A DNA stretch of 64,000 nucleotides from CAKSQF01 sp963628435 (GTDB lineage: Bacteria; Bacillota; Clostridia; Oscillospirales; CAG-272): assembly GCA_963628435.1 (NCBI GenBank), contig CAVGEY010000003.1, positions 1-64,000 on the forward strand, in the 5' to 3' direction. Shown here piece by piece: positions 35,170-43,905 of this stretch. The notes under the pieces were generated by a model. That model did no database searches. It saw only the letters and a program-made list of their open reading frames with translations, and was not told the origin of the DNA. A program made the position numbers and the translations under genes. How positions within the stretch are numbered: the stretch's first letter is position 1; every line of letters begins with the position of its first letter.

Positions 35170-36870
35170 ATGAAATTTTCGGACATCGAATACAAACGGC
35201 CGGATACCGCCGACCTTGCCGCGAAGATGGACGCACTTGCAGAGAGATTTTCGAATGCCGATTCGCCGGAAGAGCAGCTTTCGATTCTGCATCTTGCCGA
35301 AGAACTGTCGGTCGATCTTTTTACGGCGGCGACTGTCGTTGAGATACGGAACACGATAGACACGCGCGACAAATTCTATGCCGACGAAAAGGCGTTTTAT
35401 GATGAATTTATGCCGCTTTGGCAGGAAAAATCGCAGAAACTCACCGAAAACGTACTGAAATCGCCGTTCAGAGCCGAACTCGAAGAAGAGCTCGGAGATG
35501 TATATTTCATAAATGCCGAGATGGAGGTCAAATCTTTCTCGCCCGAAATCATTCCGCTTATGCAGGAAGAGAGCGCGCTCTGCACCGAATATCAGAAACT
35601 GTACGCATCGGCGCGTATTCCGTTTGACGGAAAAGAGCTTACGGTCGCACAGCTCGGAGTATACAAGCAGTCGCCCGACAGAGAGCTGCGCAAACGCGCG
35701 CTTGAAGCGGAGGGCGGATTTTTCGATGAAAACCGCGAAAAATTCGATTCGATATTCGATGCGCTTGTCAAAAACCGCACCGAACAGGCGAAAAAGCTCG
35801 GCTTTGACAGCTTTGTAGAGCTCGGATATCTGCGCCGTCAGCGCAACTGCTACACGCCGCGCGATGTCGGGATTTTCAGAGAGCAGATAATCTCGGACGT
35901 TGTGCCTGTTGTAAACGAAATCAAGGAAAATCAGAAAAAGCGCATCGGCATTGACGATTTCAAATTCTACGACAATGCTTTTTCGTTTGCCGACGGCAAT
36001 CCGAAACCGCACGGAACCCCGAAACAGCTGCTTGCCGCCGCCAAGAGAATGTATGAGGAAATGTCGCCGCAGACCGCCGAATTTATCGATATGATGTTCG
36101 ATATGGAACTTTTCGATGTTGAGGCGAAAGAGGGCAAGGCGCCCGGCGGATACTGCACATCGCTTTATAAATACAAGCTCCCCTTTGTTTTCTCCAATTT
36201 CAACGGCACGACCGCCGATATTGACGTGCTTACCCACGAAATGGGACACGCGTTTGCCGATTATGTCGCCGAGCGCAGAATCAAATGGCAGAGCAGCTAT
36301 CTGCCGTCGATGGAGGGCGCCGAAACCCATTCGATGTCGATGGAATTTCTGACATCTCCCTGGCACCGTCTTTTCTTTGACGGCGATGAGAAGGATACCG
36401 CGAAATATCAGCTCGCGCATGCCGAAGATGCGCTGATCTTCCTGCCGTACGGCACGATGGTCGACCATTTTCAGGAAATCGTCTACTCGCATCCCGAACT
36501 GACGCCCGAGGAGAGAAACGCCGAATGGGCAAAACTCGAGAAAATCTATCGCCCGTACATCGATTTCGACAACCTCCCCTTCTATTCGAGGGGCGCGGGC
36601 TGGCAGAGACAGCTTCACATCTATCTCTATCCGTTCTACTACATCGATTACTGCATGGCGCAGACGATAGCTCTCGAATTTTACGCGCTTCATCTTGAAA
36701 ATCCCGAGAACGCATGGAAAAAGTATATCGATTTCGTAAATCTCGGCGGCACAAAAACATTCGTCGGACTCGTGAAATCGGTAGGACTTAAGACACCGCT
36801 TGAAAAAGGCTCGCTCGCGTCGATTGTCGGCGGAATCAGAGAAAGTCTTTCGCAGAACGATGTCGAATAA
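35170..36870 (+). CDS. pepF: M3-family oligoendopeptidase (PepF-like)
   Basis: The 566-residue zinc metallopeptidase has the HEMGH motif at 356-360 and the downstream Glu ligand in SMEGAETHSMSME. Helical N-terminal and C-terminal regions form the substrate channel that limits it to short peptides. It acts in the cytosol in peptide turnover. ATG 35170 follows GGGGG by 8 bases; an ATG at 35155 overlaps that site. A membrane gene follows with its ribosome site inside the pepF stop, so the two are translationally close. Confidence 0.93.
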   Translation: MKFSDIEYKRPDTADLAAKMDALAERFSNADSPEEQLSILHLAEELSVDLFTAATVVEIRNTIDTRDKFYADEKAFYDEFMPLWQEKSQKLTENVLKSPFRAELEEELGDVYFINAEMEVKSFSPEIIPLMQEESALCTEYQKLYASARIPFDGKELTVAQLGVYKQSPDRELRKRALEAEGGFFDENREKFDSIFDALVKNRTEQAKKLGFDSFVELGYLRRQRNCYTPRDVGIFREQIISDVVPVVNEIKENQKKRIGIDDFKFYDNAFSFADGNPKPHGTPKQLLAAAKRMYEEMSPQTAEFIDMMFDMELFDVEAKEGKAPGGYCTSLYKYKLPFVFSNFNGTTADIDVLTHEMGHAFADYVAERRIKWQSSYLPSMEGAETHSMSMEFLTSPWHRLFFDGDEKDTAKYQLAHAEDALIFLPYGTMVDHFQEIVYSHPELTPEERNAEWAKLEKIYRPYIDFDNLPFYSRGAGWQRQLHIYLYPFYYIDYCMAQTIALEFYALHLENPENAWKKYIDFVNLGGTKTFVGLVKSVGLKTPLEKGSLASIVGGIRESLSQNDVE

Positions 36871-36879
36871 GGAGAAAAA

Positions 36880-37629
36880 TTGAACTATACAAACAAGCTG
36901 AATGAGCATTTCGAAAGTGATATAACCGGCATAGAGGTCGATTACGATGCCAACAAAAAGTTTTTCGACAAAAAGAGAAGGCAGAAGGTCGGCGCGTTTT
37001 ATACGATAAGCGTGGCCGGCGCCGCGCTCGGCGGACTGTTCGTCTATTTTGCGGTATTTCTCAATTTCGGTATTCTCTATATACCCGGATGGACTCTCAT
37101 TGTCGCCGGTGCCGTGCTTGCCTGCATCGCGCTCGCCAAAACGGTAAGAGAATCGGATGTTACCGATATTTTCGATGTCAAGAAGAAACAGTTTGATGAC
37201 ATCTGCGGCGACAAAATCGGCTGGCCCGACGATATCGAAAATATGTCGATGTCGTTTATGGGCTGCAACATCACCGCCGACAACATCGACAAGATGTATA
37301 AGCTGAAAGACGGCAAATATATCGATACCGAAATCGTTTTGACATTCATTTATGTCGATCACAAAAAGCAGAAGCTGTTTATTGCCGAGGAGACCTATTC
37401 GCTGCTTGAACCGAAAGACAGTGTGAAATTTACCGAAATCCCGTATAGCGGCTTTGACGGCGCCGAAATTCTGACCGAAAAGATCACCGATAAAATCTCG
37501 CTTTACAGAGGGGTTATCTCGGACGGAGGCGCAAAAGTGTTCGATTTCCCGTTCTCCGACAACGATTTCAGCAAGGAAGAGTTTATCGGCGGGCTTCCGC
37601 ATTATAAGGAGTTAAGACGCGATTTCTGA
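36880..37629 (+). CDS. Two-TM membrane protein of unknown function, TTG start
   Basis: The 249-residue protein begins at TTG 36880; the AAGGAG (36869-36874) overlaps the pepF stop codon and is 5 bases away. It has a charged N-terminus of about 45 residues, two hydrophobic segments (about 48-66 and 70-87) and a soluble C-terminal domain of about 160 residues with no motif I recognise. The layout resembles DUF3137-type proteins, with low certainty. Tight coupling to pepF suggests shared expression but says nothing certain about function. Confidence 0.78.
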   Translation: MNYTNKLNEHFESDITGIEVDYDANKKFFDKKRRQKVGAFYTISVAGAALGGLFVYFAVFLNFGILYIPGWTLIVAGAVLACIALAKTVRESDVTDIFDVKKKQFDDICGDKIGWPDDIENMSMSFMGCNITADNIDKMYKLKDGKYIDTEIVLTFIYVDHKKQKLFIAEETYSLLEPKDSVKFTEIPYSGFDGAEILTEKITDKISLYRGVISDGGAKVFDFPFSDNDFSKEEFIGGLPHYKELRRDF

Positions 37630-37642
37630 TGCGTCCGCATAT

Positions 37643-37679
37643 AAAAAACGCTCACGGAGGCTGTCCGTGAGCGTTTTTT
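37643..37679. terminator. Bidirectional terminator
   Basis: Perfect 16-bp inverted repeat (37643-37658 with 37664-37679) with a 5-base loop and long A/T runs between convergent genes. Confidence 0.95.
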
Positions 37680-37691
37680 TGCTTGTTTAAG

Positions 37692-38243
37692 TTAAATCTG
37701 TACGATTTTGGCTTTGTCGCCGTAGGTCTTATTGTAGTTTTCGATTGCCGATTTTACGATTTTGACCGCTTCTTTTTCGTCGCCGACATTGTCGACCACC
37801 GTTTCCTTGTGTTCGAGGGTTTTGTAAACCGAGAAGAAATGCTGCATCTCTTCGTAAACATGACGCGGAAGCGCGAAAATCGAGCGGTAGCCGTTGTAGG
37901 TCGGATCGGAGAAGGGAATCGCGATGATTTTTTCATCGAGCTTGCCGTTGTCCATCATTCTGATTACACCGATCGGGTAGACATGAACGAGCGTCATCGG
38001 AGAAATCGATTCGCTGCAAAGTACCAGCACATCCAGCGGATCGTTGTCATCGGCGTAGGTGCGCGGAATAAATCCGTAGTTCGCCGGATAATGAGTGGCG
38101 GTATAGAGTATGCGGTCGAGTTTCAACAGACCTGTTTCTTTGTCAAGCTCGTATTTGTTCTTGCAGCCCTTCGGAATTTCGATGACCGCGTAAAAATCGT
38201 TCGGTGTGACTCTGTCCGGGTTTATATCATGCCAGATGTTCAT
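37692..38243 (-). CDS. ppa: Inorganic pyrophosphatase, family I
   Basis: The 183-residue enzyme hydrolyses pyrophosphate. The family I signature with its metal aspartates (DDNDPLDVLVL, about 65-75) and NYGFIP is clear. It is the soluble Mg-dependent type and lies after pgk-tpiA, separated by a terminator. I find a TATAAT (38273-38268) upstream but no convincing -35. Confidence 0.95.
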   Translation of the reverse strand: MNIWHDINPDRVTPNDFYAVIEIPKGCKNKYELDKETGLLKLDRILYTATHYPANYGFIPRTYADDNDPLDVLVLCSESISPMTLVHVYPIGVIRMMDNGKLDEKIIAIPFSDPTYNGYRSIFALPRHVYEEMQHFFSVYKTLEHKETVVDNVGDEKEAVKIVKSAIENYNKTYGDKAKIVQI

Positions 38244-38287
38244 GGTTTTCGCTGCCGTCCTTCCTTAATTATATGTTTTCGTAAACG

Positions 38288-38316
38288 AAAAGCCGCACAA
38301 AAGTGCGGCTTTTTTA
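38288..38316 (-). terminator. Terminator downstream of tpiA
   Basis: Perfect 11-bp inverted repeat (38288-38298 with 38303-38313), AAAA loop, A/T flanks. Confidence 0.85.
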
Positions 38317-38354
38317 TGCTTTTTTACAGTCGGCGAAAAGTCGGCGATTCTGTC

Positions 38355-38402
38355 GCCCCACGCCGCCGTGCCGTCCGTGCCGCCGTGCCGCCCGTGCCGC
38401 TT
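38355..38402. repeat. Short GC-rich direct repeats (CCGTGCCG)
   Basis: The element CCGTGCCG recurs three or four times at 5-16 base spacing between tpiA and its terminator. It has no coding signal. Confidence 0.55.
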
Positions 38403-38415
38403 CGACGGTAAGAAA

Positions 38416-39180
38416 TTACTGAGCCGCGTCTACGATAAGTGCGAACGAGTCGGCTTTGAGCGATGCGCCGCCGATGAGTCCGCCGTCGATGTTGTCTTTC
38501 GCAAGCAGTTCAGCCGCGTTGCCTGCGTTCATCGAGCCGCCGTAGAGGATGATCGCGCGGCGGGATACGGATTTGCCGTAGAGCTTTGCGATTGTGTCTC
38601 TGATGATGCCGCAAACCTCATCCGCCTGCTCGGCGGTTGCGGTTTTGCCTGTTCCGATTGCCCATACGGGTTCGTAGGCGATGATTACCTTGTCCATCTG
38701 CTCTGCGGGAATGTTCGCCAGAGCGAGTTTAAGCTGTTTTGATACGACCTCGGTCGTGATTCCGCTCTCACGCTCGGAAAGCAGTTCGCCGACGCATACG
38801 ATTGCGTAGAGGCCTGCGTCAAGTGCGGCTTTGGTGCGGAGATTTACCGTTTCATCGGTTTCGCCGAAATACTGACGGCGTTCGCTGTGTCCGATGACAA
38901 CATATCTCGCGCCCGCGTCCAGGAGCATATCGGCGGAAATCTCGCCTGTATATGCGCCGTTCTTCTTGAAGTGGACATTCTGTCCGCCGACCTTGACGGC
39001 TGTGCCTGCAAGTACCTTGCTGACTGCGGGAATGTCGATTGCGGGAACGCAGACAACGATGTCGCATCCGCGCTTGCCCTTGACGCTGTTATAAAGCTCG
39101 CCTGCAAAAGCCTTCGCCTGAGAGGGAGTCATATTCATTTTCCAGTTGCCGGCAATGACCGGTCTTCTCTTTGAATTCAT
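38416..39180 (-). CDS. tpiA: Triosephosphate isomerase
   Basis: The 254-residue TIM-barrel enzyme interconverts dihydroxyacetone phosphate and glyceraldehyde 3-phosphate. Visible active-site stretches are GNWKMN (Lys), VIGHSERR (His) and AYEPVWAIGTG (Glu and loop 6). It follows pgk by 18 bases with GGAGG in the gap. Confidence 0.98.
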   Translation of the reverse strand: MNSKRRPVIAGNWKMNMTPSQAKAFAGELYNSVKGKRGCDIVVCVPAIDIPAVSKVLAGTAVKVGGQNVHFKKNGAYTGEISADMLLDAGARYVVIGHSERRQYFGETDETVNLRTKAALDAGLYAIVCVGELLSERESGITTEVVSKQLKLALANIPAEQMDKVIIAYEPVWAIGTGKTATAEQADEVCGIIRDTIAKLYGKSVSRRAIILYGGSMNAGNAAELLAKDNIDGGLIGGASLKADSFALIVDAAQ

Positions 39181-39198
39181 CTCTTATGCCTCCGGAAA

Positions 39199-40509
39199 TC
39201 AGTCTTTGTCGTTGAGGCAGGCGATGCCGGGAAGGTCCTTGCCTTCGAGGAATTCGAGCGATGCGCCGCCGCCGGTCGAGATGTGTGTCATTCTGTCGGC
39301 AAATCCGAGATTCTCGGCTGCTGCGGCAGAGTCGCCGCCGCCGATAATCGAAACGGCGCCTTCATCGGTGGCTTCGGCAACCGCGGTTGCGACTGCGATT
39401 GTGCCGCCTGCGAAGTTCTTCCATTCGGAAACGCCCATCGGGCCGTTCCAGACGATTGTTCCCGCACCTTTAAGCGATTTTGCGTAGAGCTCCTGAGTCT
39501 TGAGACCGATGTCGAGTCCCATCCAGCCGTCGGGGAGGCTGTCCGAGTACATTTCCATAAATACCGCGTCTTCCGCATAAGTGGTCGCGATCATGTTGTC
39601 GACGGGGAGAAGGAGGTTTACGCCCTTTTCGTGCGCCTTGTTCATGATGTCTTTCGCAAGGTCGAGCTTGTCGTTCTCGCAGATTGATGTGCCGATCGAT
39701 TTGCCCATTGCGCGGTAGAAGGTGTATGCCATGCCGCCGCCGATGATGAGTGTGTCGACCTTGTCAAGCAGATTTTCGATAACTCCGATTTTGTCGGATA
39801 CCTTCGCGCCGCCGAGAATTGCGACGAAAGGACGCTTCGGATCGGCAAGGGCGTCGCCCATAACCGTGATTTCCTTCTGAATGAGGTAGCCGCATACGGC
39901 GGGGAGATAGTCGGCAACGCCGGCTGTCGATGCGTGAGCGCGATGAGCGGTTCCGAACGCGTCGTTTACATAGATGTCCGCCATCGATGCAAGCTCTTTC
40001 GCGAATGCGGGATCGTTCTTTTCCTCTTCCTCATGGAAGCGGACATTCTCGAGTATGAGAATCTGACCGGGCTTCAGCGCTGCCGCTTTGGCCTTGGCAT
40101 CGGGGCCGATTACGTCTTTCGCCATAATAACCTCTTTGCCGGTAAGTTCGGAGATGCGCTTTGCCACGGGAGCGAGAGAAAGTTTTGTTACGTCTTTCTT
40201 TGCCTTTTCGAGGGCTGCTGCGGTAGCCGCCTCCTGCTCGGATTCGGGAAGAGCCGCAATCTTCTTGATTTCCTTCTTGTCAAGTTTGAGCTTTGCGTTG
40301 AAAATATTGTGAGGACGGCCCATGTGTGAGCAGAGGATAACTGCCGCGCCGTGGTCTGCCAGATAGTTGATTGTGGGGAGTGCGCCGACGATTCTCTTAT
40401 CGTCTGTGATTACACCGTCTTTCATCGGGACATTGAAATCGCATCTTGCAAGCACTTTCTTGCCGGAAACGTCAATGTCTTCGATTGTTTTCTTGTTGTA
40501 CATAGACAT
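39199..40509 (-). CDS. pgk: Phosphoglycerate kinase with an insertion in the N-domain
   Basis: The 436-residue glycolytic kinase has the normal N-domain (RCDFNVP, HMGRP) and C-domain (GGAKVSDKIGVI, GGGDSAAA, STGGGASLEFLEG). It is about 35-40 residues longer than usual. The extra is a Lys/Ala/Glu-rich helix between GRP (64-66) and SLAPVAKR (from 111), where most enzymes have a short loop. The reading frame is intact. The start at 40509 has GAGGTGA 7 bases upstream. It heads pgk-tpiA. Confidence 0.97.
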   Translation of the reverse strand: MSMYNKKTIEDIDVSGKKVLARCDFNVPMKDGVITDDKRIVGALPTINYLADHGAAVILCSHMGRPHNIFNAKLKLDKKEIKKIAALPESEQEAATAAALEKAKKDVTKLSLAPVAKRISELTGKEVIMAKDVIGPDAKAKAAALKPGQILILENVRFHEEEEKNDPAFAKELASMADIYVNDAFGTAHRAHASTAGVADYLPAVCGYLIQKEITVMGDALADPKRPFVAILGGAKVSDKIGVIENLLDKVDTLIIGGGMAYTFYRAMGKSIGTSICENDKLDLAKDIMNKAHEKGVNLLLPVDNMIATTYAEDAVFMEMYSDSLPDGWMGLDIGLKTQELYAKSLKGAGTIVWNGPMGVSEWKNFAGGTIAVATAVAEATDEGAVSIIGGGDSAAAAENLGFADRMTHISTGGGASLEFLEGKDLPGIACLNDKD

Positions 40510-40557
40510 AAAACATTCACCTCATAAGAAATTTTAATTTATTTTTTTACGACACTA

Positions 40558-40586
40558 ATATTAGCATATCAGGCGCAAAATATCAA
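40558..40586 (-). promoter_or_regulatory. pgk-tpiA promoter
   Basis: Minus strand TTGATA (40586-40581), 17 bases, TAATAT (40563-40558) with TGC before the -10. Confidence 0.75.
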
Positions 40587-40655
40587 TAGTTTTTATGAAA
40601 AAAAAGCAAAAAAGTTGCGATTTCTTCAAAATTTTACCCCGATTTTATCCTGCTT

Positions 40656-41561
40656 TCAGAAAAGTCCCGAAGCGGTCGCCGCATAGCCCGCCGCGAGTCC
40701 GAAAAGGAGAACCGCCGCCGTGATTTTTATGTTTTCGGCAGGATTTTTGTTTTCCTTGTAAAGCACCATAAATCCGAGTCCCGCGTTGACCGAAAGTCCG
40801 GCGATGACAGCGCCGAAGGTCAGACCGTCAAGCAGATAAAGTTCGGTCAGCACGACCGATGACGCGCAGTTCGGGATAAGACCGACAAGCACCGCGAAGA
40901 GCGGCTGCAGCCATTTGCTCCCCGAAAGGAAGGCGGTGATGCTGTCCTCGCCGACTCCGGCGATTATCACACCCATTATTATATTTACGGCAAGCACATA
41001 GAGAAAGATTTTCAGGCAGTGGACAAGCGGATGCTTCCAGTCGAATTTTTCGCCGCCCTCGATCTCGTGGCTGCAGCAGCCGACCGATGCGTGATGTTCG
41101 CCGTGCGCACCTTCGTTGTGCGGATGTTCGTGTGAGCCTAAGTGAGAAGAGCTCTTTTTGATAAAGAGCATCGCGAGATAGCCCGCGATAATTCCGAGAA
41201 TCAGCTTCGCGCCGACAAGCAGCAGAAGGTCGGATATTCTGTCGGGGCGGGAGAGCAGAATCGGCACGGCCTCGTCGGAGGTCGCGATATAGACGGCGAC
41301 AAGCGCGCCGACCGACAGCGAGCCTTTGGCGAAGAGGTCGGTCGCGGCAACCGAAAATCCGCACTGCGGAATCGAGCCGAAGAGCGCGCCGATTATCGGT
41401 GAGAATTTGCCGCAGAGCAGCGGCGAGCTTTCAAGATGGGCATATTTTTTGTATTCCACCCATTCGATGAGAAAATAGACCGGCAGAAGCACCGGCAGAA
41501 TGAGCGCCGAATCGCGAAGCGCGTCGGGCAGACATCCGGAGATGAGTTTTATAAATGTCAT
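40656..41561 (-). CDS. Putative heavy-metal exporter (ArsP_2-type) with His-rich loop
   Basis: The 301-residue protein has about eight to ten hydrophobic segments in two halves, each with a Pro-Asn/Gln-Cys motif (SIPQCGFS, LIPNCASS), as in the 10-TM heavy-metal exporter family PF11449. A cytosolic loop near 140-165 is rich in His and Cys (HEHPHNEGAHGEHH, CCSHE) and probably binds metal. Homologues are annotated as arsenic or manganese transporters; the substrate is open. ATG 41561 follows GGAAGGA; the frame is open to 41798 only through the promoter. Confidence 0.85.
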   Translation of the reverse strand: MTFIKLISGCLPDALRDSALILPVLLPVYFLIEWVEYKKYAHLESSPLLCGKFSPIIGALFGSIPQCGFSVAATDLFAKGSLSVGALVAVYIATSDEAVPILLSRPDRISDLLLLVGAKLILGIIAGYLAMLFIKKSSSHLGSHEHPHNEGAHGEHHASVGCCSHEIEGGEKFDWKHPLVHCLKIFLYVLAVNIIMGVIIAGVGEDSITAFLSGSKWLQPLFAVLVGLIPNCASSVVLTELYLLDGLTFGAVIAGLSVNAGLGFMVLYKENKNPAENIKITAAVLLFGLAAGYAATASGLF

Positions 41562-41622
41562 AAGGATTGTTCCTTCCGAAAAGACAACTGCGTGCGGACA
41601 AAATACCGCATTATGTTTTGCT

Positions 41623-41651
41623 ATTATATCATATTCCGGCCTCCGTGTCAA
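41623..41651 (-). promoter_or_regulatory. Promoter of the metal exporter gene
   Basis: Minus strand TTGACA (41651-41646), 17 bases, TATAAT (41628-41623) with TGA before the -10. A TGCGG/CCGCA inverted repeat follows in the leader and could be an operator or hairpin. Confidence 0.88.
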
Positions 41652-41673
41652 CAGAAATGACGGCTGTCGGTAC

Positions 41674-41702
41674 TTGATTTGTTCATAAATCGGCTGTATA
41701 AT
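41674..41702 (+). promoter_or_regulatory. Promoter of the LCP gene
   Basis: TTGATT (41674-41679), 17 bases, TATAAT (41697-41702), divergent from the exporter promoter. Transcription would begin near 41709, so the ATG at 41708 cannot be the start. Confidence 0.78.
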
Positions 41703-41770
41703 CGAAAATGAAGAGAATTTTGCGAAAAAGCGAAATTTTGCGGCTGACAGCCGCGGAAAGAAGACAGTCG

Positions 41771-42973
41771 ATGAACGGACAGACCGAACAAACCGCAAAA
41801 AAAGAGAAAAGCCGGCTTTGGAAAAAGATTCTGAAGACGGCGGCGGTCATACTCATTGTAATCGCGGTTCTCGCCGCAGGGCTTGCCGCCTTTCTGTTCG
41901 GCCTTTTCAGCCACTATTACGGCAAGATGAACTATGTTCCGCTCGAATCGACCGACGAGATTATCTATACGATTCCCGACGAAACCGATTTCCCCGAAAC
42001 CGAATCTGCCGCAACGACAGATTCGCCGGTCACTTCGGATGTTCCCGTGACAGACACGGGCATCATCGGCGGACAGGATACATCGGCGGCTCCCGGAACA
42101 TCGGCGGCTCCCGAAACGACGGCGGCTCCCGGAACGACGGCGGCTCCCGGAACGACGGCGGAAAGTCCGTATGTTCCGCCGAAATCGGATATTTTACAGT
42201 TCGGCAGTCACATAAAAAACATACTGCTCATCGGTACCGATGTCGCCTCGATAACCGCGCGCGGCCGTTCCGATTCGATGATACTTGTTTCGATCAACGA
42301 AAAAACCGGACAGATTGTCATGACATCTTTTATGCGCGACATTTATCTGCACATTCCGGTGATCGACAAATACAACCGCATAAACGCCTCATACGCGTCG
42401 GGCGGCGTGTCGCTGCTCACAAAGACGATCGAGGAAAATTTCAAAATCAAAATCGACCGGTATGTGCGGATAAACTACAGGGGATTTTCAAATGTCGTCG
42501 ACTATATGGGCGGCATCGACGTTACCCTCACGCAGAGCGAAATCGACTATCTGAAACTGCCGTCCGACACCCTTCCGGGAGTCGTGCATCTGAGCGGCAG
42601 TCAGACAATCGAGTACTGCCGCTGTCGGAAAGTGTCAAGAGAGGGAGAGACCGGCGATTTCGCAAGGACAAGACGGCAGAGAGAAACGATGGCGATTCTT
42701 TTCGAAAAGCTCAAGGGTATGAGCATTGCCGAAATCGACGGCATACTCGAAGAATTTCTGCCGCAGGTCGTTACCAATATCGAAAAATCCGAGATGCTCT
42801 CGATGCTGTCAAACGCGCCGACCTATCTCGGCTACGAGCTGAAATCATATCGCATACCCGTTGACGGAAGCTGGAAATACGCGACCGTACGGAAAATGTC
42901 GGTGCTGCAGGTCGATTTCGACAAGAACATCGATGCGCTCGAAAAAATCATCAACGGCAATTACGACCGATAA
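41771..42973 (+). CDS. LytR-CpsA-Psr (LCP) family cell-wall glycopolymer ligase
   Basis: The 400-residue protein has a basic cytosolic start, one membrane segment (about 21-46), a Thr/Ala/Pro-rich extracellular linker (about 75-140) and an LCP domain (NILLIGTD, RGRSDSMILVSIN, SFMRDIYL, YMGGIDV, GETGDFARTRRQR). LCP enzymes transfer lipid-linked wall polymers to peptidoglycan. The linker includes AAPGTT-type six-residue repeats encoded by near-perfect 18-bp DNA repeats. I choose ATG 41771 because the promoter excludes 41708; the ribosome site (GAAAGAAG) is weak. Confidence 0.9.
   Translation: MNGQTEQTAKKEKSRLWKKILKTAAVILIVIAVLAAGLAAFLFGLFSHYYGKMNYVPLESTDEIIYTIPDETDFPETESAATTDSPVTSDVPVTDTGIIGGQDTSAAPGTSAAPETTAAPGTTAAPGTTAESPYVPPKSDILQFGSHIKNILLIGTDVASITARGRSDSMILVSINEKTGQIVMTSFMRDIYLHIPVIDKYNRINASYASGGVSLLTKTIEENFKIKIDRYVRINYRGFSNVVDYMGGIDVTLTQSEIDYLKLPSDTLPGVVHLSGSQTIEYCRCRKVSREGETGDFARTRRQRETMAILFEKLKGMSIAEIDGILEEFLPQVVTNIEKSEMLSMLSNAPTYLGYELKSYRIPVDGSWKYATVRKMSVLQVDFDKNIDALEKIINGNYDR
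42086..42162 (+). repeat. 18-bp coding tandem repeats in the LCP linker
   Basis: About four to five copies of an 18-base unit containing GGCGGCTCCCGGAACGAC encode Thr-Ser/Thr-Ala-Ala-Pro-Gly/Glu. Copy-number change would lengthen the linker in frame. Confidence 0.85.
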
Positions 42974-43045
42974 TCGGCGAGTTCGGACAAAAAACGGGAA
43001 AACCGCGCAAAATACGGCCGAAAATGAGAAAAAGGAGAAAGAAAT

Positions 43046-43753
43046 ATGTATATTGATTTCACATACATTGTGCTTGTACTGCCTGCGGTGATATTCGCGC
43101 TCATCGCATCGGCAAAGGTAAACAGCACGTTCAAAAAATACAGCAGTCAGATTGTCCGCGGCTATACCGCGGCAGAGGTTGCAGAGCGTATTCTCAGGGA
43201 AAATAATCTTTCGCACATCAGAATCGAGCGTATATCGGGTAATCTGACCGACCATTACGATCCGACCGACGGGGTGATACGTCTGTCCGACAGCGTTTAT
43301 TCGTCATCGTCGACGGCGGCGATCGGTGTCGCGGCGCACGAATGCGGACACGCCATACAGCACGCGGAAGGCTATCTGCCGCTCCGCATACGTTCGGCGA
43401 TTATCCCCGCGACGAATTTCGGCTCGAAAATCGCGATGCCGCTTATTATAGTCGGATGCGCGCTTTCATATCTCGGCGAGATTTTTGCGATAATCGCCTA
43501 TATCGGCGTTATCTGCTTCGGACTCAGCACTCTTTTCCAGCTTGTTACTCTGCCGACCGAATTCAACGCGAGCGCGCGTGCGCTCCGCACAATCGAGGGC
43601 TTCGGCATAATGGACGCGGATCAGCTTAAAGGCGCGAAAAAAGTTCTGCGTGCCGCCGCAATGACCTATGTCGCGGCTCTCGCGGTATCGCTCACACAGC
43701 TTCTGCGGCTGTTCATCATCGTTTCACGCAACAGCAACAGCAGGCGCAGATAA
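43046..43753 (+). CDS. Membrane zinc metallopeptidase (YugP/Zn_peptidase_2 family)
   Basis: The 235-residue protein has an N-terminal membrane segment, the zinc motif HECGH in VAAHECGHAIQH (about 97-108) and further hydrophobic segments (about 130-175 and 205-228). It matches the YugP family of membrane-bound neutral zinc peptidases; substrates are not known. AAGGAG is 8 bases upstream. It follows the LCP gene by 72 bases and is likely in the same transcript. Confidence 0.9.
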   Translation: MYIDFTYIVLVLPAVIFALIASAKVNSTFKKYSSQIVRGYTAAEVAERILRENNLSHIRIERISGNLTDHYDPTDGVIRLSDSVYSSSSTAAIGVAAHECGHAIQHAEGYLPLRIRSAIIPATNFGSKIAMPLIIVGCALSYLGEIFAIIAYIGVICFGLSTLFQLVTLPTEFNASARALRTIEGFGIMDADQLKGAKKVLRAAAMTYVAALAVSLTQLLRLFIIVSRNSNSRRR

Positions 43754-43790
43754 AATGCCGACGGTCTGCGCGGATAAATTACGGGAAAGT

Positions 43791-43826
43791 TAAGACGGCT
43801 GCCGTCGGGCGGCCGTCTTATTTTAT
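43791..43826 (+). terminator. Terminator after the zinc peptidase gene
   Basis: TAAGACGGC (43791-43799) and GCCGTCTTA (43812-43820) form a 9-bp stem followed by TTTTAT. Confidence 0.75.
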
Positions 43827-43841
43827 CATAAAAAGATTATG

Positions 43842-43870
43842 TTGATTTTTCGGCATATATGTGGTAGAAT
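43842..43870 (+). promoter_or_regulatory. dgt promoter
   Basis: TTGATT (43842-43847), 17 bases, TAGAAT (43865-43870) with TGG before the -10. Confidence 0.75.
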
Positions 43871-43905
43871 AAAGCATAAAGACAAGCTGAAAGGTCGGTG
43901 CCGTT

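Noticed and set aside
35167..37602. An 811-codon open frame antisense to pepF and the following gene
   Set aside because: It lies codon-for-codon opposite the real genes. Their near absence of TTA, CTA and TCA codons removes antisense stops. It has no ribosome site, promoter or domain; the same explains the antisense frames at 59194-60360, 55968-57080, 48511-49443, 22785-24014 and elsewhere.
41708..41770. LCP protein start at ATG 41708
   Set aside because: The promoter -10 ends at 41702, so this ATG would fall before or at the transcription start.
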